Assembly (NCBI RefSeq): GCF_002930615.1
Contig: NZ_PSNX01000004.1
Span: forward strand, 62,001 to 126,000
Direction of reading: 5' to 3'
From: Caldimonas caldifontis
GTDB lineage: Bacteria; Pseudomonadota; Gammaproteobacteria; Burkholderiales; Burkholderiaceae_C
Length of the DNA stretch: 64,000 bases
In this document: positions 41,701-51,280 of the stretch, in pieces
Layout: the number at the start of each line of letters is the position of its first letter
How positions within the stretch are numbered: position 1 is the first letter of the stretch
Made by a program: the position numbers and the translations under genes
The notes under the pieces: generated by a model
Seen by the model: the letters and a program-made list of their open reading frames with translations, nothing else
Databases searched by the model: none
Told to the model about the DNA's origin: nothing

Positions 41701-42786
41701 GTGGCCCAGGAACAGGCGCAGCGGCTGGGACGTGCCCGTGTCTTCGGCAATGCCGTGGGCGACTATGGCACCGGCCTCAGCGAGGCCGTGCAGGACGACC
41801 GCCTGCGCCCGCACGACGAACGTCTGGGCGATCTGTTCTTGCACCGTATGGGCCACCCCTACCTTGAGGGGCTGCCGCTGGAGGATGTCGATGAAGCCGT
41901 GGGTGCCCTCGCGCTGGGCGCCCAGTTGCGCCGCACCGACGCGGCGATGCTGTCGCGTAGCTCGCACCTCTACGGCATGGTGAGCTCGGATGACCCTTTC
42001 CAGTACCTGGGTGGCCTGGCCGCTGCGGCCCGCCGGGTCGGGCGCGCTGACGCGCTGCTGCTCTTTGTCAGCCAGTTGCACAACGCCGATGAACCCTATG
42101 CGCAGACCGCGACAGAGAGCGTGGCGCAGGAGATGCAGTCTCGCTACTTGCATCCCGGTTGGGTGGCGGCACAGAAGGACGAGGGGTATGCCGGCACATT
42201 GCAAGTGCTCAAGGCGGTGCAGTTCACCTGGGGCTGGCAAAGTGTGGTGGACGACGTGGTGCGTGCCGACCATTGGCAGAGCCTGCATGAGGTGTATGTG
42301 AAGGACCGCCTGGGCCTGGGTGTGGGCGAGTGGCTGCGCAGCCATCCGCAAGCCTATGCGCAAGTGGTGGAACGCCTGATCCAGGCCCAGCGCCACGGCC
42401 ACTGGGCGCCGGATGCCGCCACGCAGCGCGAACTGGCCAGGCTCTACCGCGACCTGACGCAGGAGGCTCCGCTCGCGCAGGAACTGGCGAGCGTGCGCAT
42501 GTGGGTAGACCATACCTTGGCTTCGGCGGCTGCCGAGGCGTCGAGGGGCCAGCCCCTCGCGCAGGACACCGTTCAGATACCGCCCGTCCTTGAATCAGGC
42601 GCTGAGCCCAGCCCTGCGCCCCCACCGGCCGCCCCCAACCCCTGGGTGCCGGTGCGGGGCGAACGCCTGCAACCGGCACCTGCGCAGCAGGCCGACGCCC
42701 TGCTGGCCGCTATGGCGCTGATGCTGGTGCTGGCCCTGGTCCTGGGAGGAGCGGTGGACCAATGGCGGCGCGGCGCCAGACCGTGA
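38752..42786 (+). CDS. Membrane-anchored, exported CobN-like chelatase
   Basis: A 1344-residue homologue of the large subunit of cobaltochelatase/magnesium chelatase. Family motifs: MVYNYPPGGSNFGASFLNVP (about 380), HFGTHGTQEWAPGKSRGLD (about 550), LSLWAGETLRHHGI (about 880), VTGSYRDQFPALM, RVFGNAVGDYGTGLSEAV (about 1000), SQLHNADEPYA and LQVLKAVQFTWGW. Unlike cytosolic CobN it has a signal peptide (ends near VQA at 22-24) and a C-terminal anchor (ALLAAMALMLVLALVLGGAVDQW, about 1314-1336), so the catalytic body should be periplasmic. No CobS/CobT or ChlI/ChlD ATPase is near. The ExbB/DUF2149 pair could supply energy. Metal insertion or removal on corrinoids or hemes is inferred; the direction is unknown. 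GTG 38752 overlaps the previous TGA. Confidence 0.87.
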   Translation: MKALRACRWAVMLVAGLMWSLVQARTLLWVTLDVTPASRTALVERIAMEQGWQVHWLDHPLQEEPALVTARREAMTAALSRADMVWIDAPHVTVHARIQRQFGDLFEAYDRKKPNRVVWILPPGVALADSGGDGLARMVTYLRAGGAANLRHAMRLAEAWVASGHSQEALAALDLPPPQAWPSSGIYHPRASGIVQDIAALQRVMPEMQGRSSVALLVHRHHFIDGQTDWLDQWLQLFEAQGLFAYAVFGQQLDAQGLRDLLQAAPPRVLVLHQISSHSAALQSLFQEWSAPVLATQPYRHGDTAAWEADPTGLKLADAPFYLVQPEAAGAIDPVVVTAHADRGRRVELIERQARSVVGKARRLIALNDTPAAHKQLVAMVYNYPPGGSNFGASFLNVPRSLEMVSGRLAEAGYDVPITREAEWIAGLRPLMRAYYPGADLTAMLRNDQAAALPVKDYLGWWRTLPEAVRERIAARWGEPSESRYVVDWQGEPVFVIPRLQRGRLAVLPQPPREETLRHGQNPFMHRSREPVSHHYLAVYLWAQRAHALIHFGTHGTQEWAPGKSRGLDVLDDAMLPLGDVPVVYPYIVDNLGEALTAKRRGRALLVSHRTPVLATTGLSPTMALLHELMHDWAMADQGPTKRQIGEQLVALIVEARLHHDLKWTVEQVRDRLEEFLEVLHPWLDQIAHSSQPRGLAVFGQAPDEAARRLMVLQALRTPLLDALGEDVDETFLIDHRQVEASRPMRWLEVALSDVQAASALDLRPTQAETAVPNRAAVHAIDREALRRLAEQAQALDRIYAAENEINGLLAALEGRFVPAAYGGDPLRNPDSLPTGRNLTGLDPSRLPTRQAYTMAQLLFDQWLAQWRKSHPGRPPQRLALSLWAGETLRHHGIMEAQALVALGVRPVWDTAGRPTRVELVPAAELGRPRVDVLLSVTGSYRDQFPALMALVDEAVALVSRAEPQGVVARHSREVAAELVRQGVAQEQAQRLGRARVFGNAVGDYGTGLSEAVQDDRLRPHDERLGDLFLHRMGHPYLEGLPLEDVDEAVGALALGAQLRRTDAAMLSRSSHLYGMVSSDDPFQYLGGLAAAARRVGRADALLLFVSQLHNADEPYAQTATESVAQEMQSRYLHPGWVAAQKDEGYAGTLQVLKAVQFTWGWQSVVDDVVRADHWQSLHEVYVKDRLGLGVGEWLRSHPQAYAQVVERLIQAQRHGHWAPDAATQRELARLYRDLTQEAPLAQELASVRMWVDHTLASAAAEASRGQPLAQDTVQIPPVLESGAEPSPAPPPAAPNPWVPVRGERLQPAPAQQADALLAAMALMLVLALVLGGAVDQWRRGARP

Positions 42787-43317
42787 TCAGGGTTCGTCCG
42801 GCACCGGCGGCGCTCGCCGCTGGTAGGTCACGAAGTGGTAGTCCCAGCCTTCGGGCGAGGTGTGCGTTTCGCGTGACACCACGGCGAAGGCTGAGCGGTC
42901 CCACGGTGGGAAGTAGGTGTCGCCCTCGAAGTCGTGGTCGATCTCGGTGAGCACCAGCTCGTCGGCCCAGGGCAGGGCTTCGGCATAGACCTGGGCGCCG
43001 CCGATCACATAGACCTTGGTGGCGTGCTTGAGCAGCTCCAGCGCAGCCTCGAAGGACGGTGCTTCCTCGATGCCCGGTGCTTCCCAGTGGATGTTGCGGG
43101 TGATGACCACATTGCGCCGCCCTGGCAGGGGCTTGCCGATGGAGTCGTAGGTCTTGCGGCCCATCAGCACCGGGCAGCCCATGGTCGTGCGCTTGAAATG
43201 CTGCAGGTCTTCGGGCAGATGCCACACGAGCTGGTTGTTGCGGCCGATCACACCATTGCGCGCCACGGCGGCGATGAGGGCGATCTGCGGGCGGTCCGGC
43301 GGAAGGGCTTGGCTCAT
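42787..43317 (-). CDS. folA: Dihydrofolate reductase
   Basis: A 176-residue cytosolic enzyme reducing dihydrofolate to tetrahydrofolate with NADPH. Motifs: IALIAAVARNGVIGRNNQLVWHLPEDLQHFKRTTMG with the Trp and catalytic Asp/Glu positions, VLMGRKTYDSIGKPLPGRRNVVITR, VIGGAQVYAEALPWADELVLTEI, and the terminal SPEGWDYHFVTY. Start ATG 43317. It is convergent with the CobN-like gene with no spacer (stops adjacent) and 31 bp downstream of the EamA transporter gene. thyA, which consumes methylene-tetrahydrofolate, lies upstream in the same minus-strand run, a sensible folate pairing. Confidence 0.95.
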   Translation of the reverse strand: MSQALPPDRPQIALIAAVARNGVIGRNNQLVWHLPEDLQHFKRTTMGCPVLMGRKTYDSIGKPLPGRRNVVITRNIHWEAPGIEEAPSFEAALELLKHATKVYVIGGAQVYAEALPWADELVLTEIDHDFEGDTYFPPWDRSAFAVVSRETHTSPEGWDYHFVTYQRRAPPVPDEP

Positions 43318-43348
43318 GCCTGCATTGTGGCGCGAGCCGGGCCGGTCG

Positions 43349-44230
43349 TCATCGCACGGGCACGCGACGTGGTAACAAGGCGCTGGCGATGGCCACCACG
43401 ATCAGCACCGCCGCGGCCAGGTCCTGCCAGTGCGGCACCTCGCCCACGATGAAGGTGGCCGAGCCGGTGCCGATCAGCGGCACGGCCATGATGGAAAACG
43501 CGCTGGCCGCGGGCGGCAGGTTGCGCGCCATGCCGAACCAGATGATCTGCGCAAAGCCGTAGTTGATGGTGGCGCCCCACACCAGCGACCACCACATCGG
43601 CGCGCTGAACTGCCACGTGGGGGCCGGCTCCATCAGCGGGGCGATGACCCAGAAGAGGACGGAGCCCATCAGCATCATCCACACGGTGAGCGCTTCGGTC
43701 GGCACGGTGCTCTTGGTGCGGCGCATCAGCACGGTGCCCAGGGCCCAGCTGAAGGCGGCGATCTGCATCCACACAATGCCCACGGGCCGGCCGGCCAGGG
43801 CGGTGAACTCCTGCGCCACGAGCAGGCCCACGGCAGCGGCACCGCATACCACGCTGAGAAAGACCCGTGGGCTGAGGCGCTCGCCGAACAGCAGGGCGGC
43901 AATCAGCACCGTCCAGATCGGCATCGTGAAACCCAGGATGGCCGCGCGGCCCGAGGCCAGCTCCTGCACGCCCAGGATCGAGAAGAGGTGCCAGCCGAGG
44001 ATGTTGGGCAGCGCGAGCCAGGCGATGCGCGCGAATTCGCCCGGGGGCAGCGCAAAGCGCACGCCACGCCAGCGGTAGAAGGCCAGCAGCAGCAAGGCGC
44101 CACCGGTCATCGTGACCGCACGGAAGTACAGCGGGGACAGTTCGCGCAGCGAGAACTTCATCATCGGCCAGTTCAGCCCCCACATCAGCGTGAGCAGCAC
44201 CAGCGCGCCGAGCTGGCGGCGGGTCAGCAT
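43349..44230 (-). CDS. EamA-family (DMT) transporter
   Basis: A 293-residue inner-membrane protein with ten predicted helices in two EamA repeats. N-terminus MLTRRQLGALVLLTLMWGLNWPMMKFSLRELSPLYFRAVTM is typical. The second repeat has GIVWMQIAAFSWALGTVLMRR and a final helix ending before a basic LLPRRVPVR tail. DMT/EamA transporters usually export metabolites such as amino acids; the substrate is unknown. It sits between thyA (10 bp upstream) and folA (31 bp downstream), so it is probably part of their transcript. Confidence 0.86.
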   Translation of the reverse strand: MLTRRQLGALVLLTLMWGLNWPMMKFSLRELSPLYFRAVTMTGGALLLLAFYRWRGVRFALPPGEFARIAWLALPNILGWHLFSILGVQELASGRAAILGFTMPIWTVLIAALLFGERLSPRVFLSVVCGAAAVGLLVAQEFTALAGRPVGIVWMQIAAFSWALGTVLMRRTKSTVPTEALTVWMMLMGSVLFWVIAPLMEPAPTWQFSAPMWWSLVWGATINYGFAQIIWFGMARNLPPAASAFSIMAVPLIGTGSATFIVGEVPHWQDLAAAVLIVVAIASALLPRRVPVR

Positions 44231-44240
44231 GGTGGCAGGC

Positions 44241-45056
44241 TCAGACGGCGACAGGGGCCTTGATGGCGGGGTGGTGCTGGTAGTCGAGCACCTCGAAATC
44301 CTCGTACTCGTAGCCGAAGATGGAGTCGGGCCGGCGCTTGATGTTCAGCACAGGGTAGGGATGCGGCGTGCGTGAGAGCTGCAGCTCGACCTGCTCGAAG
44401 TGGTTGTTGTAGATGTGGCAGTCGCCGCCCGTCCAGATGAAGTCGCCCACGCCCAGATCACACTGCTGGGCCAGCATGTGGGTGAGCAGGGCGTAGCTGG
44501 CGATGTTGAAGGGCACGCCCAGGAAGATGTCGGCGCTGCGCTGGTAGAGCTGGCAGCTGAGTTTGCCTTCGGCCACGTAGAACTGGAAGAAGGCGTGGCA
44601 GGGCATCAGGGCCATCTTCGACAGCTCGGCCACGTTCCAGGCGCTCACGATGATGCGGCGCGAGTCGGGGTTGGTCTTGAGCTGCTGCACCACCTCGGCG
44701 ATCTGGTCGATGTGGCCACCGTCGGGCGTAGGCCACGAGCGCCACTGCACACCGTACACCGGCCCGAGATCGCCATCCTCGCGCGCCCATTCGTCCCAGA
44801 TGGTGACGCCGCGCTCCTGCAGCCAGCGCACGTTGCTGTCGCCGCGCAGGAACCACAGCAGTTCCAGGATGATGCTCTTCAAGTGCACCTTCTTGGTGGT
44901 GACCAGCGGGAAGCCTTCGTTCAGGTCGAAGCGCATCTGGTGACCGAACACGCTGCGCGTGCCGGTGCCGGTGCGGTCGGTCTTGGCCACGCCGTGCGTG
45001 TAGACGTGGCGCATGAAGTCTTCGTACTGCGAGCGGATCGGGCGGGGGAAGGTCAC
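44241..45056 (-). CDS. thyA: Thymidylate synthase
   Basis: A 271-residue homodimeric enzyme making dTMP from dUMP with methylene-tetrahydrofolate. Motifs: [64 protein letters not shown], the catalytic Cys in [13 protein letters not shown] (near 153), [25 protein letters not shown], and [12 protein letters not shown] 45056 is chosen because the [23 protein letters not shown] region aligns with the E. coli N-terminus; the later ATG at 45014 would cut conserved residues. This GTG sits one base after the ccdB stop (TGA-C-GTG), so translation is probably coupled to the toxin gene. Confidence 0.95.
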   Translation of the reverse strand: MTFPRPIRSQYEDFMRHVYTHGVAKTDRTGTGTRSVFGHQMRFDLNEGFPLVTTKKVHLKSIILELLWFLRGDSNVRWLQERGVTIWDEWAREDGDLGPVYGVQWRSWPTPDGGHIDQIAEVVQQLKTNPDSRRIIVSAWNVAELSKMALMPCHAFFQFYVAEGKLSCQLYQRSADIFLGVPFNIASYALLTHMLAQQCDLGVGDFIWTGGDCHIYNNHFEQVELQLSRTPHPYPVLNIKRRPDSIFGYEYEDFEVLDYQHHPAIKAPVAV

Positions 45057-45057
45057 G

Positions 45058-45372
45058 TCAATAGGCTCCGAACAGCGCATCGAGCGCATTCTGGATCGCC
45101 AGGCGGTGTTCGCCCAGGTTGGCCAGGGGTTTCTTGAGTTCCGTGCAGGCAATGGCGCCGAGCGCCGCGGTGTCGAGCACGATGCGCTCGCCGGAGACGT
45201 CCAGCACCGGGTTGAGGTCGCGCGCCGGCGGGCCGAAAGCGGACTCTCGCCTCAGCGGGATCACCACCCGGGTGGCCAGGGCGCTGATGAAGTCGTTCTG
45301 CACGTCCAGCAGGTAAGGCGTGTGTTTGCGCTCGCCCGGCTCAGGGTTGGCGTAGACATCGAAGCGGGCCAC
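45058..45372 (-). CDS. ccdB: CcdB-family toxin
   Basis: A 104-residue toxin of the CcdB type, which poisons DNA gyrase. It shows the family pattern [74 protein letters not shown]. In F-plasmid CcdB the last residues WGI contact gyrase; this protein ends FGAY, so the contact residues differ. The start is GTG 45372, three bases after the antitoxin stop. The order antitoxin-toxin on one transcript is typical. It is directly followed by thyA. Confidence 0.9.
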   Translation of the reverse strand: MARFDVYANPEPGERKHTPYLLDVQNDFISALATRVVIPLRRESAFGPPARDLNPVLDVSGERIVLDTAALGAIACTELKKPLANLGEHRLAIQNALDALFGAY

Positions 45373-45375
45373 GAC

Positions 45376-45627
45376 TCAACGGCCCTTGGCGAAACTGCGG
45401 TAGCGCGCCAGCGGCAGCCCTTCGCGGGCGATGCGGTCGTTGTAGGCGTCGATGGCAGCGCGGTTCTCTTCGTTCCATCGCTCCCAGTAGCGGCGGCGCA
45501 CTTCTGCCGCCAGCAACTCATCGACCGTCTGCGACAGGTTCAGCCCCAGGTCGCGGGCGGCATCCAGCACCTTGGCGTTCAGGCTGAGGTTGGTGGGCCG
45601 CTTGGGGGCATCATCGAAACGAAGCAT
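45376..45627 (-). CDS. ccdA: CcdA-family antitoxin
   Basis: A small protein (83 residues from ATG 45627) with an N-terminal ribbon-helix-helix DNA-binding segment (RPTNLSLNAKVLDAARDLGLNLSQTVDELL) and a flexible C-terminus that neutralises CcdB (YWERWNEENRAAIDAYNDRIAREGLPL, then YRSF). This C-terminal pattern is the chromosomal CcdA signature. ATG 45627 has GGGGA six bases upstream; ATGs at 45633 and 45639 are in frame but poorly placed. A 22-bp palindrome just upstream is the likely autoregulatory operator. Confidence 0.9.
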   Translation of the reverse strand: MLRFDDAPKRPTNLSLNAKVLDAARDLGLNLSQTVDELLAAEVRRRYWERWNEENRAAIDAYNDRIAREGLPLARYRSFAKGR

Positions 45628-45637
45628 CGTCATCCCC

Positions 45638-45655
45638 ATGAATCATGCGCATGAT

Positions 45656-45659
<4 letters not shown>
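45638..45659. promoter_or_regulatory. 22-bp perfect palindrome, putative CcdA operator
   Basis: The left arm ATGAATCATGC is followed directly by its exact reverse complement, with no spacer. It ends 11 bp before the preferred ccdA start and covers the stop codon of the upstream ABC exporter gene (stop at 45656-45658). Ribbon-helix-helix antitoxins bind such palindromes to repress their own operon. Confidence 0.75.
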
Positions 45660-47473
<1,814 letters not shown>

Positions 47474-47496
47474 GGGGCGAGTGTAGGCGCGCGGGG

Positions 47497-48579
47497 TCAC
47501 AGCCGCAGGGCCGAGGCGTAGCCGGTCATCTCGAGGTAGCCGCGCCCCAGCCGCCGCCCCCGGGCGTCGCGCAGCTCGCTCAGGCCTTCCCAGTAGATGG
47601 CGCCGGTGGAACCGCGGCTGTCGAGCTCCTGGGCGTCGAGCAGGGTGTGCACACGGAAGCGGCCGACGGGGGTCTCGACGTCCCATTCGACCGGGTAGCG
47701 GGCCGCCGTGGCGGGGCTGGTCCAGTGTCGCCGGGGATGGAAGACCACCTCGTCGGCGCCGAAGCTGCGCGTGGGCTGACCCGGCGGGCGCCAGCTGCCG
47801 CCGGCCCACAGCGCGCTGCCGTCGCGCCGGCGCAGCCGGAAGGCGGTGAGCGCCGTGCCGTCATCGAGGTTCATGCCGATCCAGTCCCAGCCCACCGCTT
47901 CGGGGTGCATCAGGGCCTCGCTCCACTCATGGTCGAGCCAGGCGCGGCCGGTGACGCTGAGATCCTGGCCGTGCAGGCGCAGCCGGCCGGTGGTGGCCAG
48001 TTGCGGCTGGGTGTAGTAGTGGCTGGCCTGGGCGGGTTCGGGGCCCTTGCGCGAGTAGCCGTCCTCGCCTTGCAGCAGCACGGGCTGGGTCTGGGCGAAG
48101 CTCAGCTCCAGCGTGAATTCGCGGGACGGCAGCCGGGCGGTGTAGCGGCTGCGGCCGGGCGAGCCCTGGCGGGCCAGCGTCCAGTCGCGCAGACGCAGGT
48201 CCGTGTCGGCCTCGGAGGCCTCCGCCAGGCCGAAGCCCTGGCGGGCGATGCGCTGGTCGTGCAGCAGGCGGCGACCGGTGAGGTCGGTCACGGCGGCATG
48301 CGCGAACAGCAGCTGGCGCGGTGTGAAGGCGCTGGGGTTGTCGCCGGCGCGGTCGTTGCGCGAGCGGAAGAAGGTGATCTGGAAGCCATAGGGCAGGGGC
48401 CGGTCCGGTGCATGGACTTCGCCGGTGATGTACCACCATTCGGTGCGATGGTCCGGGTGGGCGCCGTGGTCGCGCGGAAAGTGCAGGGCAGTGCCAGGCA
48501 GTACCTGGCCCTGTGCCAGCGCAACCGGGGCGCGCAGCGTCGAGGCTGCCAGGGCCATCAGCACCGCTCGCCTGTGCAT
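47497..48579 (-). CDS. AttH/CrtC-like lipocalin-type secreted protein
   Basis: A 360-residue protein with a signal peptide (MHRRAVLMALAASTLRAPVALAQ). Motifs of the AttH/CrtC (carotenoid 1,2-hydratase-like) family: HFPRDHGAHPDHRTEWWYITGEVH, YGFQITFFRSR, DWTL, SHYYTQPQLATTGRL, TGRAWLDHEWSEALMHPEAVGWDWIGMNLDDGTALTAFRLR, and FHPRRHWTSPATAARYPVEW. The fold is a double lipocalin. In att-type clusters it is encoded with FtsX-like permeases and an ATPase and is thought to help export or shuttle a lipophilic compound. Its ATG overlaps the stop of the FtsX gene (ATGA), so it is coupled to that permease. Confidence 0.86.
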   Translation of the reverse strand: MHRRAVLMALAASTLRAPVALAQGQVLPGTALHFPRDHGAHPDHRTEWWYITGEVHAPDRPLPYGFQITFFRSRNDRAGDNPSAFTPRQLLFAHAAVTDLTGRRLLHDQRIARQGFGLAEASEADTDLRLRDWTLARQGSPGRSRYTARLPSREFTLELSFAQTQPVLLQGEDGYSRKGPEPAQASHYYTQPQLATTGRLRLHGQDLSVTGRAWLDHEWSEALMHPEAVGWDWIGMNLDDGTALTAFRLRRRDGSALWAGGSWRPPGQPTRSFGADEVVFHPRRHWTSPATAARYPVEWDVETPVGRFRVHTLLDAQELDSRGSTGAIYWEGLSELRDARGRRLGRGYLEMTGYASALRL

Positions 48580-51152
48580 CACCAGTCCTCCTTCACGGCC
48601 AGCACTGCCTCGCGCGAGGCGGCGGCGCGGCCGGCCATCATCGCGGTCAGCAGGCCGGCCGCCACCATCGCAGCCGCCAGCAGAGTCAGCCGGCTCCAGG
48701 GCAGCAACAGGTCCATGGTCCAGTGAAAGCTCTGCGGGTTGACCACGTGCACGAGGATCACGCTCACGCCGATCCCCAGGGCCAGGCCCAGCAGCGCGCC
48801 GGCACCGCTCCACACGAGCCCCTCGCCGGCGACGATGCCCAGCACCTGGCGGCGCGTGAAGCCCAGATGCTGCAGCAACCCGAACTCCTTGCGCCGTGCC
48901 AGCACCTGGGCGGAAAAGCTGGCCGCCACGCCGAAGAGCCCGATGGCGATGGCCACGGCCTGCAGCCAGTAGGTCACGGCAAAGCTGCGGTCGAAGATGC
49001 GCAGCGACAGGGCGCGGATCTCGCGCGGCTCGGCGAACTCCAGCCCGTCCGGATCCGGCGCCAGCGCACGGATGGCGGCCTGGACCTCGCCGGTGCGCGC
49101 GCCCTCGTCCAGCCACAGGGCCAGGTCGTTCACGCGCACGTCGCCGCTCAGTCGCTGGAAGTCGCGGCTGTCGATCACCACGCTGCCGTGCTGGCGGGCG
49201 TAATCCCGCCACAGGCCGCGCACCCAGGTGCGCACGGCGGGTTGCTGGGGCGCCAGCGGCAACTCGAGCCAGGTGCCCGGGCGGGCCCCGTAGAGGTCGG
49301 CCATGGCCTCGCTGACATAGCTGGACACGGCGCCGGCCCGCGCAGGCCGCAGCTCGCCGGTGAGCGGCAGGGCCTGCTCGGGGCGGTCCAGCGGTCGGGC
49401 GATCAGTGTCACGCTCGGACGCCGGGGATCGAGTTGCAGGCTCTGCAGGCGCAGGGTGTCCAGGCGAGCGACGCCCGGCACGCCACGCACCGCGTCGACG
49501 AAGGCAGGGTCGAGAAAGGCCGATTCGGCCGCTGCCGCACTGCCGGCCGTGCGCGCATAGAGGTCGGCCGGCAGCACGGCATCGAGCCATACGGACACCG
49601 ACGAGCGGAAGCTGGCCACCATGGTCGTGAGCGCCACGGCCAGGCTCAGGCTGGCGACGACACCCGCCACGGCCACGGTGGCCGTGTGGCTCTGATGGCG
49701 CGCCCGCTGCAGTGCCAGCAGGCCGCCAGCATGGCGGCGCACCAGGGGCAGGCCCAGGCGCGTCAGGCCGCGCACCACCGGAGCGACGCAGGCCATGCCG
49801 CCCAGCAGCACCGCCGCCACGGCGAGGTAGGCGAAAAGCGGCAGCCCGGCCACAGGGGGCAGCAGGGCGGCGAGCGCGCCGACCAGGATCAGCGCCAGGC
49901 CAAGGTGCGGCCGTGGCGCCCCGGAGGTGGCGAGCCCCAAGCCCTTGAGCCCCTCGGCCGGGGCCAGGCGCTGCGCCATGCGGGCCGGCAGCCAGCTGCC
50001 GGCCAGCGCGGCCGCCACCCCCAACGCACCATAGGCCAGTGCGGCGCCAGGCGACCACTGCAGGCGAGGCGCAACGCCAGGGAAGTAGCCGCCGCCCAGG
50101 TCGCCGGACAGCAGGGCCAGCGCCGAGGCCGCCAGTCCGGTGCCCAGCGCCAGTCCCAGCGCGCTGCCCAGGCCGCCCAGCACGGCTGCCTCGGCCAGCA
50201 CGAGGCGCAGGCGCTGCCGTGCGTCCAGGCCCAGCACTCCCAGCAAGGCCAGTTGGGGCACGCGCTTGGCCACCGACAGCGACATCACCGAGAACACCAG
50301 AAAGGCCCCGGTGAAGAGCGCCACCAGGGCCAGCACCGTGAGGTTGACGCGGTAGGCGCGTGAGATGTTCGACACGCGCTGCGCCGCCTGATCCGGGGTG
50401 TGAACCTGCAGCGGGGCGGGCAGGGCCAGCTCGCGCACCACGGTCGCCAGCGCCACGCCGGGTTCCAGGCGCAGATCGATGCGGCTGAGGCCGCCCAGAC
50501 GGTCGAACTGCCATTGCGCGCCGGCGATGTCCATCACGGCCACGGGGGGGCCGGCGGCAGCGACGTCACCCACCACGAGCAGGCGGCGCCAGGCCAGGCC
50601 ATGCTGCACCTCCACCGTCTCGCCGGGCCGCACACCCAGGGCCTGCCGGGCGCTGCCATTGAGCGACACCGTGTCCGGCGCGAGCAGGGCCAGGCGGTCC
50701 TGGCCCTCGGCGAGCCGGGGGACGAGGTCGGGCGACAGGGCGGGCGCAAGGAGCGGGTCGAGGCCGATCAGGCGCAGGGCCACCCGTGGGCCCTCGGGGC
50801 GGCGGGCGTAGGTGGACAGCTCGATCACCGGACTGGCGGCTGCCACGCCGGGCTGGCGGGCCACCCGGCCCAGCCAGGCCTCATCGAGAGGCCCCTGCAG
50901 GGCCCGCAGCTGGGCGTCAGGCTCGCCGTTGAGCGAGCGCACGGCGGCGCTGAACTCTCCCAGCGCCGACTGGTTGATGAGGTGCACCGCAAAGGCGAGT
51001 GCCACGCCCAGCATCACCGCCACGCATGCCATGCCATGGCGCCAGGGGTGATGGCGCCATTCCGGCCAGGACAGGCGGCGCAGCAGGGTGGGGAGGGGGC
51101 TGCCCGCCGTTTCACCATTGGCCGAGGACGGCGATGGGGCAGCGGTTGTCAC
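48579..51152 (-). CDS. FtsX-like ABC permease (AttFG-type, two permease halves fused)
   Basis: An 857-residue inner-membrane protein with about ten helices and two large periplasmic domains. Helix 1 is HGMACVAVMLGVALAFAVHLI (about 40-60); FtsX blocks follow at about 265-400 (LTVLALVALFTGAFLVFSVMSLSVAKRVPQLALLGVLGLDARQRL) and at the C-terminus (AVAIAIGLFGVAASFSAQVLARRKEFGLLQHLGFTRRQVLGIVAGEGL). It needs an ATPase of the LolD/MacB type; a fitting one is encoded at 53039-53701, two genes away. Start GTG 51152 has no clear ribosome site, so the exact start is uncertain. The AttH-like gene follows with a 4-bp overlap. Confidence 0.87.
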   Translation of the reverse strand: MTTAAPSPSSANGETAGSPLPTLLRRLSWPEWRHHPWRHGMACVAVMLGVALAFAVHLINQSALGEFSAAVRSLNGEPDAQLRALQGPLDEAWLGRVARQPGVAAASPVIELSTYARRPEGPRVALRLIGLDPLLAPALSPDLVPRLAEGQDRLALLAPDTVSLNGSARQALGVRPGETVEVQHGLAWRRLLVVGDVAAAGPPVAVMDIAGAQWQFDRLGGLSRIDLRLEPGVALATVVRELALPAPLQVHTPDQAAQRVSNISRAYRVNLTVLALVALFTGAFLVFSVMSLSVAKRVPQLALLGVLGLDARQRLRLVLAEAAVLGGLGSALGLALGTGLAASALALLSGDLGGGYFPGVAPRLQWSPGAALAYGALGVAAALAGSWLPARMAQRLAPAEGLKGLGLATSGAPRPHLGLALILVGALAALLPPVAGLPLFAYLAVAAVLLGGMACVAPVVRGLTRLGLPLVRRHAGGLLALQRARHQSHTATVAVAGVVASLSLAVALTTMVASFRSSVSVWLDAVLPADLYARTAGSAAAAESAFLDPAFVDAVRGVPGVARLDTLRLQSLQLDPRRPSVTLIARPLDRPEQALPLTGELRPARAGAVSSYVSEAMADLYGARPGTWLELPLAPQQPAVRTWVRGLWRDYARQHGSVVIDSRDFQRLSGDVRVNDLALWLDEGARTGEVQAAIRALAPDPDGLEFAEPREIRALSLRIFDRSFAVTYWLQAVAIAIGLFGVAASFSAQVLARRKEFGLLQHLGFTRRQVLGIVAGEGLVWSGAGALLGLALGIGVSVILVHVVNPQSFHWTMDLLLPWSRLTLLAAAMVAAGLLTAMMAGRAAASREAVLAVKEDW

Positions 51153-51280
51153 TCAGACATTGTCGGCCGGGGCCGGAAAGCCTTGCCAGGAAGGGGCCTC
51201 GCGCCGGTCCAGCGACCCCCTCATTCAGGGGGGGGTAACGGCGGGCCGGCGGCAGATTTTGGGATCAGTTGCGTGCGATT

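Noticed and set aside
38752-42786. Calling the large gene standard cytosolic cobN of aerobic B12 synthesis
   Set aside because: It has a signal peptide and C-terminal anchor, no CobS/CobT neighbour, and sits with ExbB/DUF2149 genes, unlike the biosynthetic enzyme.
48513-50363. 616-codon plus-strand frame opposite the FtsX permease
   Set aside because: Gln/His/Arg-rich product without motifs; the minus strand encodes the permease with clear membrane helices.
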